Part shown: piece by piece, positions 53,891-63,060 of the stretch
Position numbering within the stretch: position 1 is the first letter of the stretch
How the letters are laid out: every line of letters starts with the position of its first letter
Origin: Rhizobium sp. ARZ01
GTDB taxonomy: Bacteria; Pseudomonadota; Alphaproteobacteria; Rhizobiales; Rhizobiaceae
Reading direction: 5' to 3'
Assembly (NCBI RefSeq): GCF_014851675.1
Contig: NZ_JACVAE010000001.1
Location: 992,001 to 1,056,000 of the forward strand
DNA: 64,000 bases
Made by a program: the position numbers and the translations under genes
The notes under the pieces: generated by a model
Told to the model about the DNA's origin: nothing
The model's database searches: none
What the model saw: only the letters and a program-made list of their open reading frames with translations

Positions 53891-55194
53891 GTGATCTCTT
53901 CGCCCCCTCCGAGCCCGATGGTATGGCGGCCAAGCGGCCGCTTGCCGACCGTCTACGGCCGCAAGCCCTGAAAGAGGTTGCGGGCCAGGAGCACCTGACG
54001 GGCGAGGACGGCGTTCTCTCCCGGATGATCGCTTCGGGCTCCCTCGGTTCCATGATCTTCTGGGGGCCGCCCGGCACCGGCAAGACGACCGTCGCGAGAT
54101 TGCTTTCGGGCGAGGCAGGTCTTGGTTTCGAACAGATCTCGGCGATCTTCTCCGGTGTCGCCGACCTGAAGAAGGTGTTCGATGCGGCCCGGCAGCGCCG
54201 CATGGGCGGCCGGCAGACGCTGCTTTTCGTCGACGAGATCCACCGCTTCAACCGAGCCCAGCAGGACAGTTTCCTGCCGGTGATGGAAGACGGCACGATC
54301 ATCCTCGTCGGTGCGACAACCGAAAACCCGTCCTTCGAACTCAACGCCGCTCTTTTGTCGCGCGCTCGCGTCCTGACGTTCAAACCGCATGACGAGGAAA
54401 GCCTTGAGGAACTTTTGAAGCGCGCCGAAGCGGCGGAAGAAAAACCCCTGCCGCTCGATAACGATGCGCGCGCCTCGCTGGTTCGCATGGCCGATGGCGA
54501 CGGTCGCGCCGTGCTGACGCTGGCCGAAGAAGTGTGGCGCGCGGCACGCGCCGGTGAAGTCTTCGCTCAGGAGGAACTGTCCCGCATCGTGCAGCGGCGA
54601 GCACCGGTCTACGACAAGGGGCAGGACGGGCACTACAACCTGATTTCGGCACTTCACAAATCGGTGCGCGGTTCGGATCCCGACGCTGCCCTCTACTATC
54701 TCTGCCGCATGTTCGATGCCGGCGAGGATCCGCTGTTTATCGGCCGCAGGCTGGTCCGGATGGCTGTGGAGGATATCGGCCTTGCCGATCCGCAGGCGCT
54801 GGTGGTCTGCAACGCGGCCAAAGACGCCTATGACTTTCTCGGTTCTCCGGAGGGGGAGTTGGCGTTGGCGCAGGCCTGCGTCTACCTCGCGACTGCGCCG
54901 AAATCGAATGCCGTCTACACCGCCTACAAGGCGGCGACCCGTTCGGCGAAGGAAAACGGCTCGCTGCTGCCACCGAAGCACATCTTGAATGCGCCGACGA
55001 AACTGATGAAAGGCGAGGGCTACGGCGACGGCTATCGCTACGACCATGACGAGCCGGATGCCTTTTCGGGCCAGGACTATTTTCCCGAAAAGATGGGGCG
55101 AAGGACCTTCTACGATCCTCCGGAGCGCGGCTTCGAGCGTGAACTCCGCAAGCGGCTGGATTGGTGGGCGAAGCTACGGCGTGAGCGCGGCTGA
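53887..55194 (+). CDS. rarA: Replication-associated recombination protein RarA (MgsA)
   Basis: A 435-residue AAA+ ATPase working with RecA and SSB at stalled forks. It starts with the SSB-binding-like MSDLFAP, then RPLADRLRPQALKEVAGQEHL, Walker A GPPGTGKT at 60-67, Walker B LLFVDEIHRFN, sensor 1 VGATTENPSFE and the MgsA C-terminal part with AVYTAYKAATRSAKE and ALYYLCRMFDAGEDPLFIGRRLVR. The ATG overlaps the protease stop (ATGA), so the two share a transcript, a common arrangement in rhizobia. Confidence 0.97.
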   Translation: MSDLFAPSEPDGMAAKRPLADRLRPQALKEVAGQEHLTGEDGVLSRMIASGSLGSMIFWGPPGTGKTTVARLLSGEAGLGFEQISAIFSGVADLKKVFDAARQRRMGGRQTLLFVDEIHRFNRAQQDSFLPVMEDGTIILVGATTENPSFELNAALLSRARVLTFKPHDEESLEELLKRAEAAEEKPLPLDNDARASLVRMADGDGRAVLTLAEEVWRAARAGEVFAQEELSRIVQRRAPVYDKGQDGHYNLISALHKSVRGSDPDAALYYLCRMFDAGEDPLFIGRRLVRMAVEDIGLADPQALVVCNAAKDAYDFLGSPEGELALAQACVYLATAPKSNAVYTAYKAATRSAKENGSLLPPKHILNAPTKLMKGEGYGDGYRYDHDEPDAFSGQDYFPEKMGRRTFYDPPERGFERELRKRLDWWAKLRRERG

Positions 55195-55242
55195 TTTCAG
55201 CTGAACTTAAGGAACGTTGCGGGCGTGCCGGATTTTCAGCAA

Positions 55243-55569
55243 TCAGGACGTGGCGGCAAAGCGCGGTCCTGCGGGAGGTTTCGGCTGAGGCACAATCCGG
55301 ACTGAAGATTCGGCTTTTCCCGTGTGTCCTTCCATGTCGACGATCACGTGCCAGTGGGCACTTTTGGGTATCGTCAGTCGGACCGGCGACTTCTTGGCAA
55401 CTCCGCCCAAGAACTTGTGCTGGCGTGCATTCTTGAACAGGTCGAAGTCGGTACTCGTCATCAGCCGGACATTGGCAACTGCGGAAAGCGTGATTTCGAT
55501 GACCACGCCGGCGCGGATGTCATTCAAGTCGTAGTGGGTATAGGGAAAGCTGATCTGCGCCATTGCCAT
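55243..55569 (-). CDS. DUF1883 domain-containing protein
   Basis: A 108-residue protein consisting almost entirely of the DUF1883 fold: FPYTHYDLNDIRAGVVIEITLSAVANVRLMTSTDFDLFKNARQHKFLGGVAKKSPVRLTIPKSAHWHVIVDMEGH. The family is also found fused to TIR domains, but here it is alone; no enzymatic role is known. A second ATG (55563) would remove two residues. It is convergent with rarA and leaves 48 bp between stops. Confidence 0.85.
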   Translation of the reverse strand: MAMAQISFPYTHYDLNDIRAGVVIEITLSAVANVRLMTSTDFDLFKNARQHKFLGGVAKKSPVRLTIPKSAHWHVIVDMEGHTGKAESSVRIVPQPKPPAGPRFAATS

Positions 55570-55741
55570 TCTGCCAATTCATTGCTCGGCAGCACAGTAT
55601 GAGGCCTAGCCGTTAATGATCGGTTGGCGGCGCCCGGCAATATCCAGGACGATGGGGTGCGTTGAGAACTGGTTGCCTCGAACTGCCTCCATCGAAACGC
55701 TGGCGCCGGCTGGCTTCCCAGCCACACGACAGCCGACCGGT

Positions 55742-55909
55742 TCAGTTCTTGCTGTCGTCGAATTTCGGCGGTGCGATCGGGTCGCTGGCAGGAAAGGATT
55801 CCTCAAGCGCCTCGTCCAGATACTCGTCCTCCGCCTTTCGCTTCGCCTTCTCGTCATCCAGCGATTTCTGTGTCGGTTGCTTCTTTTCAGGCTGCTTGTC
55901 TGTCGGCAT
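55742..55909 (-). CDS. 55-residue charged protein with LEESFPASDPI motif
   Basis: A short gene with GGGAG about 8 nt upstream of its ATG. The product MPTDKQPEKKQPTQKSLDDE... is very rich in Lys, Glu and Asp, with no hydrophobic segment, and has the LEESFPASDPIAPP motif that I recall in many small rhizobial proteins, which supports coding reality. Function unknown; probably soluble and partly disordered. It lies between the DUF1883 gene and cbpM on the same strand. Confidence 0.7.
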   Translation of the reverse strand: MPTDKQPEKKQPTQKSLDDEKAKRKAEDEYLDEALEESFPASDPIAPPKFDDSKN

Positions 55910-55947
55910 GTTGGGTCTCCCGGATCGAAGTGGGGGGCGGCGATAGG

Positions 55948-56262
55948 CTACTCCTTGTCGATCACAGCAAGGATGCGTCGTTGAACATCCCGGTCCTGGG
56001 TGCGGATCGCATCCATCAGGATGCCAAGTTTACCACGAAGGCTGTGGATCTGGTCGAGAAGCTGCATGGCGACGTCGACGCCATCCTCGTTGACGCCCAT
56101 CGGTCCGGCGAGATCCTGGATCAGCCGGGCTCGCGCCAGATCGGCCTCGTGGAAGACGCGCGTGCCGTTTTGTTCTTCAGGGACGAGCCAGTGATGTTCG
56201 ACCCAAAAATCGAGCACGTTGATCTCGATCTCGAGATTGCTGCAGAATTCGGTGTCCTTCAT
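55948..56262 (-). CDS. cbpM: Chaperone modulator CbpM
   Basis: A 104-residue MerR/HTH-like protein that binds the J-domain of CbpA and inhibits it. Visible are INVLDFWVEHHWLVPEEQNGTRVFHEADLARARLIQDLAGPMGVNEDGVDVAMQLLDQI. The frame opens at 56322 within cbpA, but ATG 56262 lies just after the cbpA stop, and GGAGG is well placed. Its pairing with the DnaJ-like gene is diagnostic. Confidence 0.9.
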   Translation of the reverse strand: MKDTEFCSNLEIEINVLDFWVEHHWLVPEEQNGTRVFHEADLARARLIQDLAGPMGVNEDGVDVAMQLLDQIHSLRGKLGILMDAIRTQDRDVQRRILAVIDKE

Positions 56263-56263
56263 C

Positions 56264-57175
56264 TCAGCCTCCCATGTGTTTTCGCGGCGCTTGCGCCTTG
56301 CCGGCCTCCCAGCCCTGGACAAAGGCGGTGAGTTCCGGATCCGGCGCCTGCGGCAGCATCACTTGCAGGGTCACATAGGCATCGCCGTGCCCGCCGCCCT
56401 GCTTGTGCAGACCCTTTCCCTTCAGCCGCAGCACCTTGCCGGTGTTCGAGTTCGCCGGGATCGTGACGTTGACGGCACCGTCCAGCGTGGGCACGCGGAT
56501 CTTGCCGCCGAGCACGGCTTCCGAAAGGGAGATCGGCACTTCGTAGCGCACGTCGTCGCCATCCTGCCTGTAGAAGGAATGCGGCCGTACCCGGATTTCG
56601 ATGCGGGCATCGCCGGGGGCTGCGCCGTTCAGGCCGGGTTCGCCCTTGCCACGCAGCCTGAGTGTCTGGCCATCGCGTGTCCCGGGAGGGATCGTAAGAT
56701 CGATCGGCGGGCCGTCTGGCAGGCTGATCTGCTTCTTGGTGCCGTTGGCCGCCTCGAGAAAGTCGAGCTCCATGCTGAAATAGGCGTCGCGACCCTTGGA
56801 CGGGCGCTGACCGTGGCTGCGTCGCGAAAAGAAGCCTGAAAAAATATCGTCAGCATCACCGAAATCGGAAAAACTGTGCGTGCTCCCATATCGGCCCGCA
56901 GTGTCGGCTGTGGAGGCATAGTCACGGTAATAGTGCCTCGGCGGCGTCTCAGCGCCGGTCTCGTCGATTTCGCCACGGTCGTACTTCCCGCGCTTCTCTT
57001 CATCGCCAAGGAGTGCATAGGCCGCCGAAATTGCCTTGAACCTGTCCTCGGCGTCCTTGTCGCCGGGATTGAGATCGGGATGCAGCTTCTTTGCGAGCTT
57101 GCGGTAAGCGCTCTGGATGTCCTTTTGGGTGGCAGTCTTGCCGACGCCAAGGACCTCGTATGGACTGCGGCTCAT
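56264..57175 (-). CDS. cbpA: DnaJ-like co-chaperone CbpA
   Basis: A 303-residue type II J-protein. The J-domain (1-70) reads YEVLGVGKTATQKDIQSAYRKLAKKLHPDLNPGD with the HPD motif; a Gly/Phe/Ser linker with TAGRYGSTHSFSDFGDADDIFSGFF follows; two C-terminal substrate domains include GTKKQISLPDGPPIDLTIPPGTRDGQTLRLRGKGEPG. There is no zinc finger. It stimulates DnaK, and its activity is set by CbpM. The frame runs upstream to 57199, but MSRSPYEVLGV at 57175 is the expected start. Confidence 0.94.
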   Translation of the reverse strand: MSRSPYEVLGVGKTATQKDIQSAYRKLAKKLHPDLNPGDKDAEDRFKAISAAYALLGDEEKRGKYDRGEIDETGAETPPRHYYRDYASTADTAGRYGSTHSFSDFGDADDIFSGFFSRRSHGQRPSKGRDAYFSMELDFLEAANGTKKQISLPDGPPIDLTIPPGTRDGQTLRLRGKGEPGLNGAAPGDARIEIRVRPHSFYRQDGDDVRYEVPISLSEAVLGGKIRVPTLDGAVNVTIPANSNTGKVLRLKGKGLHKQGGGHGDAYVTLQVMLPQAPDPELTAFVQGWEAGKAQAPRKHMGG

Positions 57176-57435
57176 TCGCTTTTCCTTCGAACCATGCAAC
57201 TTTTCACGGACGACGACGGCAACACCGCCGTCGCCGATGGAAACGTGTCACTCTTCCTCATCATCTCAACCATAGGGCAGCGCGCGGAAATGGACAGGGG
57301 ATGACTTGTCATTCTTGCAGCAGGCGGGTCGCCGAGCCTAAAGCGCGTCGCGATCTGTCAGACCCACTTGCCGCGCTTAAGGTCTTTTCACGCATGTTTT
57401 ATCCCGAAACCGGCTCCCCCTTTCGGGCGCACGCA

Positions 57436-57945
57436 CTAGCTTCGCTGCAAGACGATATCGCTCGTTGCGATGTCTTTTCCCGTCGAAAGGTCCTTGTCGA
57501 CGGTGCGCAGCCGGAGGCCGTTGTTTCCGATCTTCTGGATCATCATCTGCGCGGACCGGTCACCGTTGACGAGCCTGCTCCAGCGGACCGCGAGATTGAT
57601 GGAATCGCCCTGTCTGCTGCCGGAGAGTGTCGATCGGCGGCCGGTCGGGCCGATGTAGATACCGATGTATCGCCCGGCGTTAACATCCAGCGCGGCGGAG
57701 ATCGTCCGGCTCACCACGAGAAGGCCCCGGCAAGTCGCCTTCATTTCCACCGAAGTATCGTCGGCGGTCGAGACGAGACGGCAATTGACATTGATCGCCG
57801 GCCTTCCGATGCGGGTGATCACGGTGCCCTTGCCGCTCCATTTGCCGGCCAGCGATTGCAGAAAAGCGGATTCGTCGGCCATGGCGGGAAATGCCGCACA
57901 CAACAGCAGCAACAGACAGCGCGGAAGGATCTTCTGTGCGCGCAT
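57436..57945 (-). CDS. Secreted hypothetical protein (169 residues)
   Basis: It has a signal peptide (MRAQKILPRCLLLLLCAAFPAMAD, cleavage near residue 24) and a beta-rich mature part: FLQSLAGKWSGKGTVITRIGRPAINVNCRLVSTADDTSVEMKATCRG, then RYIGIYIGPTGRRSTLSGSRQGDSINL. Two cysteines could form one disulfide. The layout (GKWSGxG start, alternating strands) suggests a small beta-barrel of lipocalin-like or heme-nitrobindin-like type, which is a guess. The open frame begins far upstream at 58164, but ATG 57945 gives a proper signal sequence. I recall similar rhizobial proteins without known function. Confidence 0.75.
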   Translation of the reverse strand: MRAQKILPRCLLLLLCAAFPAMADESAFLQSLAGKWSGKGTVITRIGRPAINVNCRLVSTADDTSVEMKATCRGLLVVSRTISAALDVNAGRYIGIYIGPTGRRSTLSGSRQGDSINLAVRWSRLVNGDRSAQMMIQKIGNNGLRLRTVDKDLSTGKDIATSDIVLQRS

Positions 57946-58162
57946 GGGATCGACCTGCTTCGGCAAGGATGGCGAAAACGCAAGTGCCGCATCTTGTACC
58001 AAACCTGGTGCGAAAGCGAGTGAGTAGCAACTGCCACGATTGCGTGATGCGAGCCAGGTTAAGTGGCATCCAATTGAGGCGTGTGGCAAACTTCCAAGCG
58101 CGCCCGATGCCGTATACCGGCAATGGGTCTTTGTATCCTCGGCCATTTCGACGGAGACACAC

Positions 58163-59353
58163 ATGCGTGTCCAGCCAATGCTTGTGGCTGCCTTGGCGCT
58201 TCTCCTCGCGCCCGCTGCCGCCGCTCAATCGCTGAAACCGGACGAGATCGTCAGTTCCATTGCAGTGCGTCCCGTCGCCGTGCCCAATCCCGTATTGGGC
58301 GCCGACGGGCGGGTTCATCTGGCTTACGAGCTGATGGTCGTCAATCCGAGCCGGTTGTTCGTGACGCTCGACAAGGTCGAGGCCGTGGACGGTGCCGGCC
58401 GCAGCTTTTGGACGCTCGAAGGTGACAGCCTGGCGACAATGGTGGAGGCATTCGGGACAAAAGGGCGCCTTCTGCCGTCGGGCGGATCTGCTGCCGTGTT
58501 CATGGACGTGAGCTTTGGTGAAGGAGAGACGCTGCCGCCGGCGGTGTCAGCGCGGATCACTGCCACGCGGCAAGCCTCCGGCCCGGATGGAAAGCCGAGT
58601 CCGATGCCGAAGGATGCGCCGGTACCGGCGACATTCACCTTCACCGGTGCGAGTGCGCCGGTCGGCGCCCCCGCAGTCGTCATCGCGCCGCCGCTCCAGG
58701 GAAAGGGCTGGGTCGCGGTCAATGGTTGCTGCGATGCGATCACCTCCCATCGCGGCGCGGTGATGGCGATCAACGGCCAACTCCGGGTGCCGGAGCGCTT
58801 TGCCATCGACTGGGTCAAGCTTGACGACAGTGGCCGCATTTTCACTGGTGATGTTTCGAAACTTGAAAGCTACGCTTACTACGGCGTACCGATCCATGCC
58901 GCGGCCGATGGCGTCGTCGTCAATCTCTATGACGCGGCGGACGAGCAGATACCGGGTGGAAATGCGAAGGGCATCACAACCGAAAACGTCGGCGGAAACA
59001 TGCTGGTGGTGGATATCGGTGGTGGCGCCTATGCCTTCTACGCCCATATGCAACGTGGCAGCCTCAAGGTGAAACTCGGCGACCGCGTCAAGACCGGTGA
59101 CGTGATCGGTCTGCTGGGAAACACCGGCAATTCCACGGCACCCCATCTGCATTTCCACGTGATGGATGGCCCATCGCCATTGAACGCGAACGGCCTTCCC
59201 TTCGTGTTCACAGAATTTGGTAGCCGCGGCGTGCTCGCGGCAGGCGGTGATGATGCGATAGAGACGGGGGAGGCGGCGAGGATCGATCCGAGGCTGTCGG
59301 GCGAGCACAGAAGTCAGCTGCCGCTGAACAACCAGGTGGTTGATTTCGATTGA
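58163..59353 (+). CDS. M23-family metallopeptidase (LytM/lysostaphin-like)
   Basis: A 396-residue exported protein with a signal peptide (MRVQPMLVAALALLLAPAAAAQ). The N-terminal 210 residues are a beta-type region like a bacterial immunoglobulin or cupredoxin fold (LAYELMVVNPSRLFVTLDKVEAVD). The C-terminal M23 domain has RFAIDW, GVPIHAAADGVVV, YAFYAHMQRGSL and the zinc motif HLHFHVMDG. It likely cleaves peptidoglycan cross-links in the periplasm. ATG 58163 with GGAG is chosen over the frame start at 58040. It is convergent with the GH25 gene, another wall hydrolase. Confidence 0.9.
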   Translation: MRVQPMLVAALALLLAPAAAAQSLKPDEIVSSIAVRPVAVPNPVLGADGRVHLAYELMVVNPSRLFVTLDKVEAVDGAGRSFWTLEGDSLATMVEAFGTKGRLLPSGGSAAVFMDVSFGEGETLPPAVSARITATRQASGPDGKPSPMPKDAPVPATFTFTGASAPVGAPAVVIAPPLQGKGWVAVNGCCDAITSHRGAVMAINGQLRVPERFAIDWVKLDDSGRIFTGDVSKLESYAYYGVPIHAAADGVVVNLYDAADEQIPGGNAKGITTENVGGNMLVVDIGGGAYAFYAHMQRGSLKVKLGDRVKTGDVIGLLGNTGNSTAPHLHFHVMDGPSPLNANGLPFVFTEFGSRGVLAAGGDDAIETGEAARIDPRLSGEHRSQLPLNNQVVDFD

Positions 59354-59399
59354 GGTAGCGGCCAGGCATGCCCGGCCGCTACTGTCAGTGTCTGTCGTT

Positions 59400-60434
59400 T
59401 CAGCTCGACTGGCCGGCGATCCACTTGTGCCAGTCGTTAACGCTGCCGCGGAAGACGTTGAGGTCGATCTTCTCGCTGACGCCGTGGGACAGGCCCGAAC
59501 CGGAATACTGCCAGAAGACCCATTTGCGGCCCGGGTAGCGCTTGGACGGGTGGGCGGCGACCGAGCGCAGCCAGAACGGATAGTCGAGAAATTCACCCTC
59601 CAGATTGTCGGCATAGAAGTCCGGTGCCGTATAGATGATCGGGCGCTGGCCGTAGTGCCGCTCGAGCTTGTCCATGAAGACCTGCATCTTTTCCAGCACC
59701 TTGGCGCGCGACAGGCGCTTTTTGCAGCTCGATTCGGCGTTGTATTCGACGTCGATCACCGGCGGCAGTGCTCCTGCCTCCTTCGGCACGTTGCGGATGA
59801 ACCAGTCGGCCTGTTCGCCGGCCGTCCGGCACCAGTAGAAGAAATGATAGGCGCCGCGCTTGATGCCGGCATCCTTCGCCCGCTGCCAGTTCTTCCTGAA
59901 CATCGGATCGAGATGGTCGCCGCCATCCGTCGCCTTGATGAAGGCGAAGTTTGCGCCTTGCGTGCGCAGCGTCTGCCAGTCGATCTCGCCCTGCCAGCGC
60001 GATACGTCGACGCCGTGCACGGCGTGGTGGCGCGGGGAGACCTTGCCGAAATTGATCGGCTTGGCGTCACGGAAGCGCTGGCTGTAGACCTTTGAGCGCC
60101 CGCGCGGCGTCGAGCCGATGGCGGGTGCGGAAGGTGCCAGCATCTCCATCGGCCGCTGCGAGGGAATGGCCATGCCGGCGTCGCGCGTCACGGCTTCGAA
60201 GGCTTGTTGGTTCGGTACCTGGCCGGCCCAGGCAAGCTCCGTCTGATGTCCGCTTTCTTCCGCGGCGACGCCTGCCACTTCGGCCGACGGCATGGGCGCT
60301 GTCATCCGGGCAATGGAGTTCGTCGTCTCCTTGGAAGGACGTTTGGCCTGGGATTCCTCGGTGCCGGACCTGCCGGCGCAGCCCGCGAGCATCATGCCAA
60401 GGATAAGGATTGCTGGTACAGCCGATAGACGCAT
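59400..60434 (-). CDS. GH25 muramidase (lysozyme) lipoprotein
   Basis: A 344-residue lipoprotein: signal peptide MRLSAVPAILILGMMLAGC with lipobox LAGC at residues 16-19, a linker to about 135, and a glycoside hydrolase 25 domain beginning HAVHGVDVSRWQGEIDW. Catalytic-type acids are in PPVIDVEYNAES (DVE), and FAFIKATDGGDHLDP and KWVFWQYSGSG are further signatures. It cleaves the MurNAc-GlcNAc bond of peptidoglycan, probably for envelope remodelling. Frame and start are clear. Confidence 0.94.
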   Translation of the reverse strand: MRLSAVPAILILGMMLAGCAGRSGTEESQAKRPSKETTNSIARMTAPMPSAEVAGVAAEESGHQTELAWAGQVPNQQAFEAVTRDAGMAIPSQRPMEMLAPSAPAIGSTPRGRSKVYSQRFRDAKPINFGKVSPRHHAVHGVDVSRWQGEIDWQTLRTQGANFAFIKATDGGDHLDPMFRKNWQRAKDAGIKRGAYHFFYWCRTAGEQADWFIRNVPKEAGALPPVIDVEYNAESSCKKRLSRAKVLEKMQVFMDKLERHYGQRPIIYTAPDFYADNLEGEFLDYPFWLRSVAAHPSKRYPGRKWVFWQYSGSGLSHGVSEKIDLNVFRGSVNDWHKWIAGQSS

Positions 60435-60724
60435 GGGAACCCGCTACGCAAAACAAGAAACGACGGCGAAGACGTCGCCGCATGGAACCGCAGAAAGCGA
60501 AGGCTAACGGGAAATTACCAAGAAAGACTGAATCCGATCTTTTTGGGCGTGGTAACGCGTGCCCGATCCAGCTTGTGGGCAATGGGGGCAGAAATACCTG
60601 TTTTTGCTAGGTTTTTACTGGGAAATTGGGGCGTAGCGGAACTGTGGTTACGCTGTGGTGGGCACATCATGCGCCGTCGTCCACAGTCGGCTGCGGCGCG
60701 ATAGCGAAAAAGTGATCGGTTCGA
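60435..60724. other. Intergenic region without a recognisable gene
   Basis: About 290 bp between the GH25 gene start and the phoX terminator. No supported ORF or repeat was seen; the GH25 promoter should lie near its left end. Confidence 0.4.
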
Positions 60725-60756
60725 GAGAAAAATGGCCGGGGTGCGCCCGGCCATTC
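60725..60756 (-). terminator. Rho-independent terminator of phoX
   Basis: AATGGCCGGG and CCCGGCCATT form a perfect 10-bp stem with a 5-nt loop; read on the minus strand it is followed by TTTTCTCTCG. Confidence 0.82.
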
Positions 60757-60791
60757 TGGTCTGTCGTCAGCGGATTGCCGATGTCGGCGGC

Positions 60792-62780
60792 TCACATGCC
60801 GATCTTGCCGCCACCGATCTTGGTGATGGCGACGACGGCCGGGCGGACAGGCATGTCATCCTTGAAATCCGGCCAGCGGGTCGAGAGGTCTTCGTAGTAG
60901 GACGGGCGGCCGTGACCGTCCCAGTCCTCGCCGCCGTCGCCCGGATGCTGGACGGCGACGAAGGCCGTCTCGTCATCCGGCGTGAACAGCGGCCCGCACA
61001 ATTCCGCACCAACCGGCACGCGGAAGAACAGTTTCGAGGTGGCGCGGGCATCGCCCTCGGTGTCCACCGCCCACAGCCCGTCGGTACGGCCCGTCGCCTT
61101 GTTGGAGTTGCCGTCGGTCGAGACCCAGAGGCGGCCGGCGGCGTCGATGGCACAGTTGTCGGGCATGCCGAACCAGCCGTTCTTCGTTGTTTCGGTCGAG
61201 AAGGTGGCGCCGACCTCGGCCACCGACGGATCGCCGCACTTGAGGAGCACTTCCCACTTGCCCGAGGTGGCCGTGAAGTCGCCGCCGTCTTCGGCGATCT
61301 CAATGATGTGGCCGAAGGCGTTTTCCGCGCGCGGGTTGGCGGCATCGACCTGGTCGGCCTTGCGCTTGGAGTTGTTGGTCAGCATCACATAGACCTTGCC
61401 GTTGACGCCGTTCGGCTGGACGTCTTCCGGGCGATCCATCTTGGTGGCGCCCAAAAGGTCGGCGGCGCGGCGCGTCTCGATCAGCACGTCGGCCTGGCTG
61501 GCAAAACCGTTTTCCGGCGTGAGCGGACCATCGCCATGGACGAGCGGCAGCCACTGCATTGTGCCGTCCTCGCCGAACTTCGCCACATACAGGGTGCCGG
61601 CGTCGAGCAGGTTCATGTTGGCGGCGCGGTCGTCCGGATTGAAGGTGCCGTCGGTGACGAACTTGTAGACATAGTCGAAGCGCTCGTCGTCGCCGAGGTA
61701 GAAGACGACCTTGCCGTTCTTGGCCACGATCGATTCTGCGCCCTCGTGCTTGGTGCGGCCGAGTGCTGTGCGCTTCTTCGGCACAGACGTCGGGTCCATG
61801 ACGTCGACCTCGACGATCCAGCCGAAGCGATTGGGCTCGTTCGGCTCCTTGGCGAGATCGAAGCGGTCGTAATAGTCCGCCCAGTCGTAGCCGCCGTCCG
61901 GAACGCCGTAGCGCTTGTAATTGGCAGCTTCCGCATGATCGGCCGGCGGTTCGCCGGAGAAGTAGCCGTGGAAATTCTCCTCCGCCATGATGTAGGTGCC
62001 CCATGGGGTCACCCCGCCGGCACAGTTGTTGAGCGTGCCGATCACCTTGGCGCCGGCCGGGTCGGCGGAGGTTTTTACGCGGTCATGGCCGGCGACGGGG
62101 CCTGAAAGCTGCATCTCGGTGTTGGCGGTGACGCGGCGGTTCAACTTGCCCTCGGGCACGACCTGCCACTTGCCGTCCACCTTGCGGATCTCGACGATCG
62201 TGCCGCCATGGGCGGCCATCTCGACGTCGACCTGCTCCTTGGAGAGTTTGCCCTGCTCGATCTTGCCGTCGACGATCTTGACGAGGCCGGGGAACATCAG
62301 GTGCGGGTTGGTGTATTCGTGGTTGACCACGAGCAGGCCGTGCTCGGCCGAACCGTCCAGCGGGATGAAGCCGACATAGTCGTTGTTGTAGCCGAACTGG
62401 CGTTCCTGCGCGGCGGCCGTCTGCTTCGTCGGGTCGAAGGCCGGCGAATCGGCAAAGAGCGCATCGCCCCAGCGCAGCAAGATATCGGCGTCATAGCCCT
62501 CGGCGACGTGGTGGGTCGCATCGACGCCGGCCTCGACCTCGGTGAACGAGAAGGCCGAGCGGCCATTGGCGCGCGCGTTGTCCGCGCTCATCAGCGCCAC
62601 CGGCCCGACGGTCGCAGCGATCGCCGAGACGGCGAGCGAACCCTGCAGAAAACCGCGCCACGAAAAGCGCTTGCCGATGATCTCGCCCATGGTCGGGTTC
62701 AGGCTCTGGTTATGCCCGTCCCCGTCGGCGTCCTCGAGCTGCGTCGTCGGAAAGATCTTCTGGGAAAGATGTTCGGTCAT
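60792..62780 (-). CDS. phoX: PhoX-family alkaline phosphatase (DUF839)
   Basis: A 662-residue secreted phosphatase of the calcium/iron-dependent PhoX family. The N-terminal region (about 37-70) is Tat-like, FSWRGFLQGSLAVSAIAATVG, although a strict twin-arginine pair is not visible. Signatures include GFIPLDGSAEHGLLVVNHEYTNPHLMFPG, CAGGVTPWGTYIMAEENFHGYF and RPEDVQPNGVNGKVYVMLTNNS, and near the end GELCGPLF-like GAELCGPLFTPDDETAFVAVQHPGD. It frees phosphate from organic esters in the periplasm. A degenerate Pho-box-like sequence lies about 65 bp upstream. Confidence 0.94.
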   Translation of the reverse strand: MTEHLSQKIFPTTQLEDADGDGHNQSLNPTMGEIIGKRFSWRGFLQGSLAVSAIAATVGPVALMSADNARANGRSAFSFTEVEAGVDATHHVAEGYDADILLRWGDALFADSPAFDPTKQTAAAQERQFGYNNDYVGFIPLDGSAEHGLLVVNHEYTNPHLMFPGLVKIVDGKIEQGKLSKEQVDVEMAAHGGTIVEIRKVDGKWQVVPEGKLNRRVTANTEMQLSGPVAGHDRVKTSADPAGAKVIGTLNNCAGGVTPWGTYIMAEENFHGYFSGEPPADHAEAANYKRYGVPDGGYDWADYYDRFDLAKEPNEPNRFGWIVEVDVMDPTSVPKKRTALGRTKHEGAESIVAKNGKVVFYLGDDERFDYVYKFVTDGTFNPDDRAANMNLLDAGTLYVAKFGEDGTMQWLPLVHGDGPLTPENGFASQADVLIETRRAADLLGATKMDRPEDVQPNGVNGKVYVMLTNNSKRKADQVDAANPRAENAFGHIIEIAEDGGDFTATSGKWEVLLKCGDPSVAEVGATFSTETTKNGWFGMPDNCAIDAAGRLWVSTDGNSNKATGRTDGLWAVDTEGDARATSKLFFRVPVGAELCGPLFTPDDETAFVAVQHPGDGGEDWDGHGRPSYYEDLSTRWPDFKDDMPVRPAVVAITKIGGGKIGM

Positions 62781-62844
62781 CAGGCGGTCTGTAATTGCTA
62801 TCGGACTCGTCGTTGAGAGTCAGGATAGCCCATAGTGACGGCGT

Positions 62845-62862
62845 GTTTCGGTTTTGCGACAG
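62845..62862 (-). promoter_or_regulatory. Degenerate Pho-box candidate upstream of phoX
   Basis: On the minus strand the 18-mer begins CTGTCGCAAAACCG and matches 13 of 18 positions of the CTGTCAT-type PhoB box as I remember it. Position (65 bp upstream) fits phosphate-starvation control. Confidence 0.3.
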
Positions 62863-63060
62863 AGGCATTGTGGCATCGCGCTGACTGCGTGTGAGGGGGC
62901 ATCTTTGGCCCTCCGCTGTAACGGCCATCCCGGGTTCAACAAGCACGCGATAAAATGCTGATAAGAAAAAAGAAATATAGTTGCCGGTATCATCTGCAGC
63001 AATTCGCGGGTGCCGAAATGGGGAAGGCTCATCAGTCTCTATCAAGCGAATAGGCGAGAA

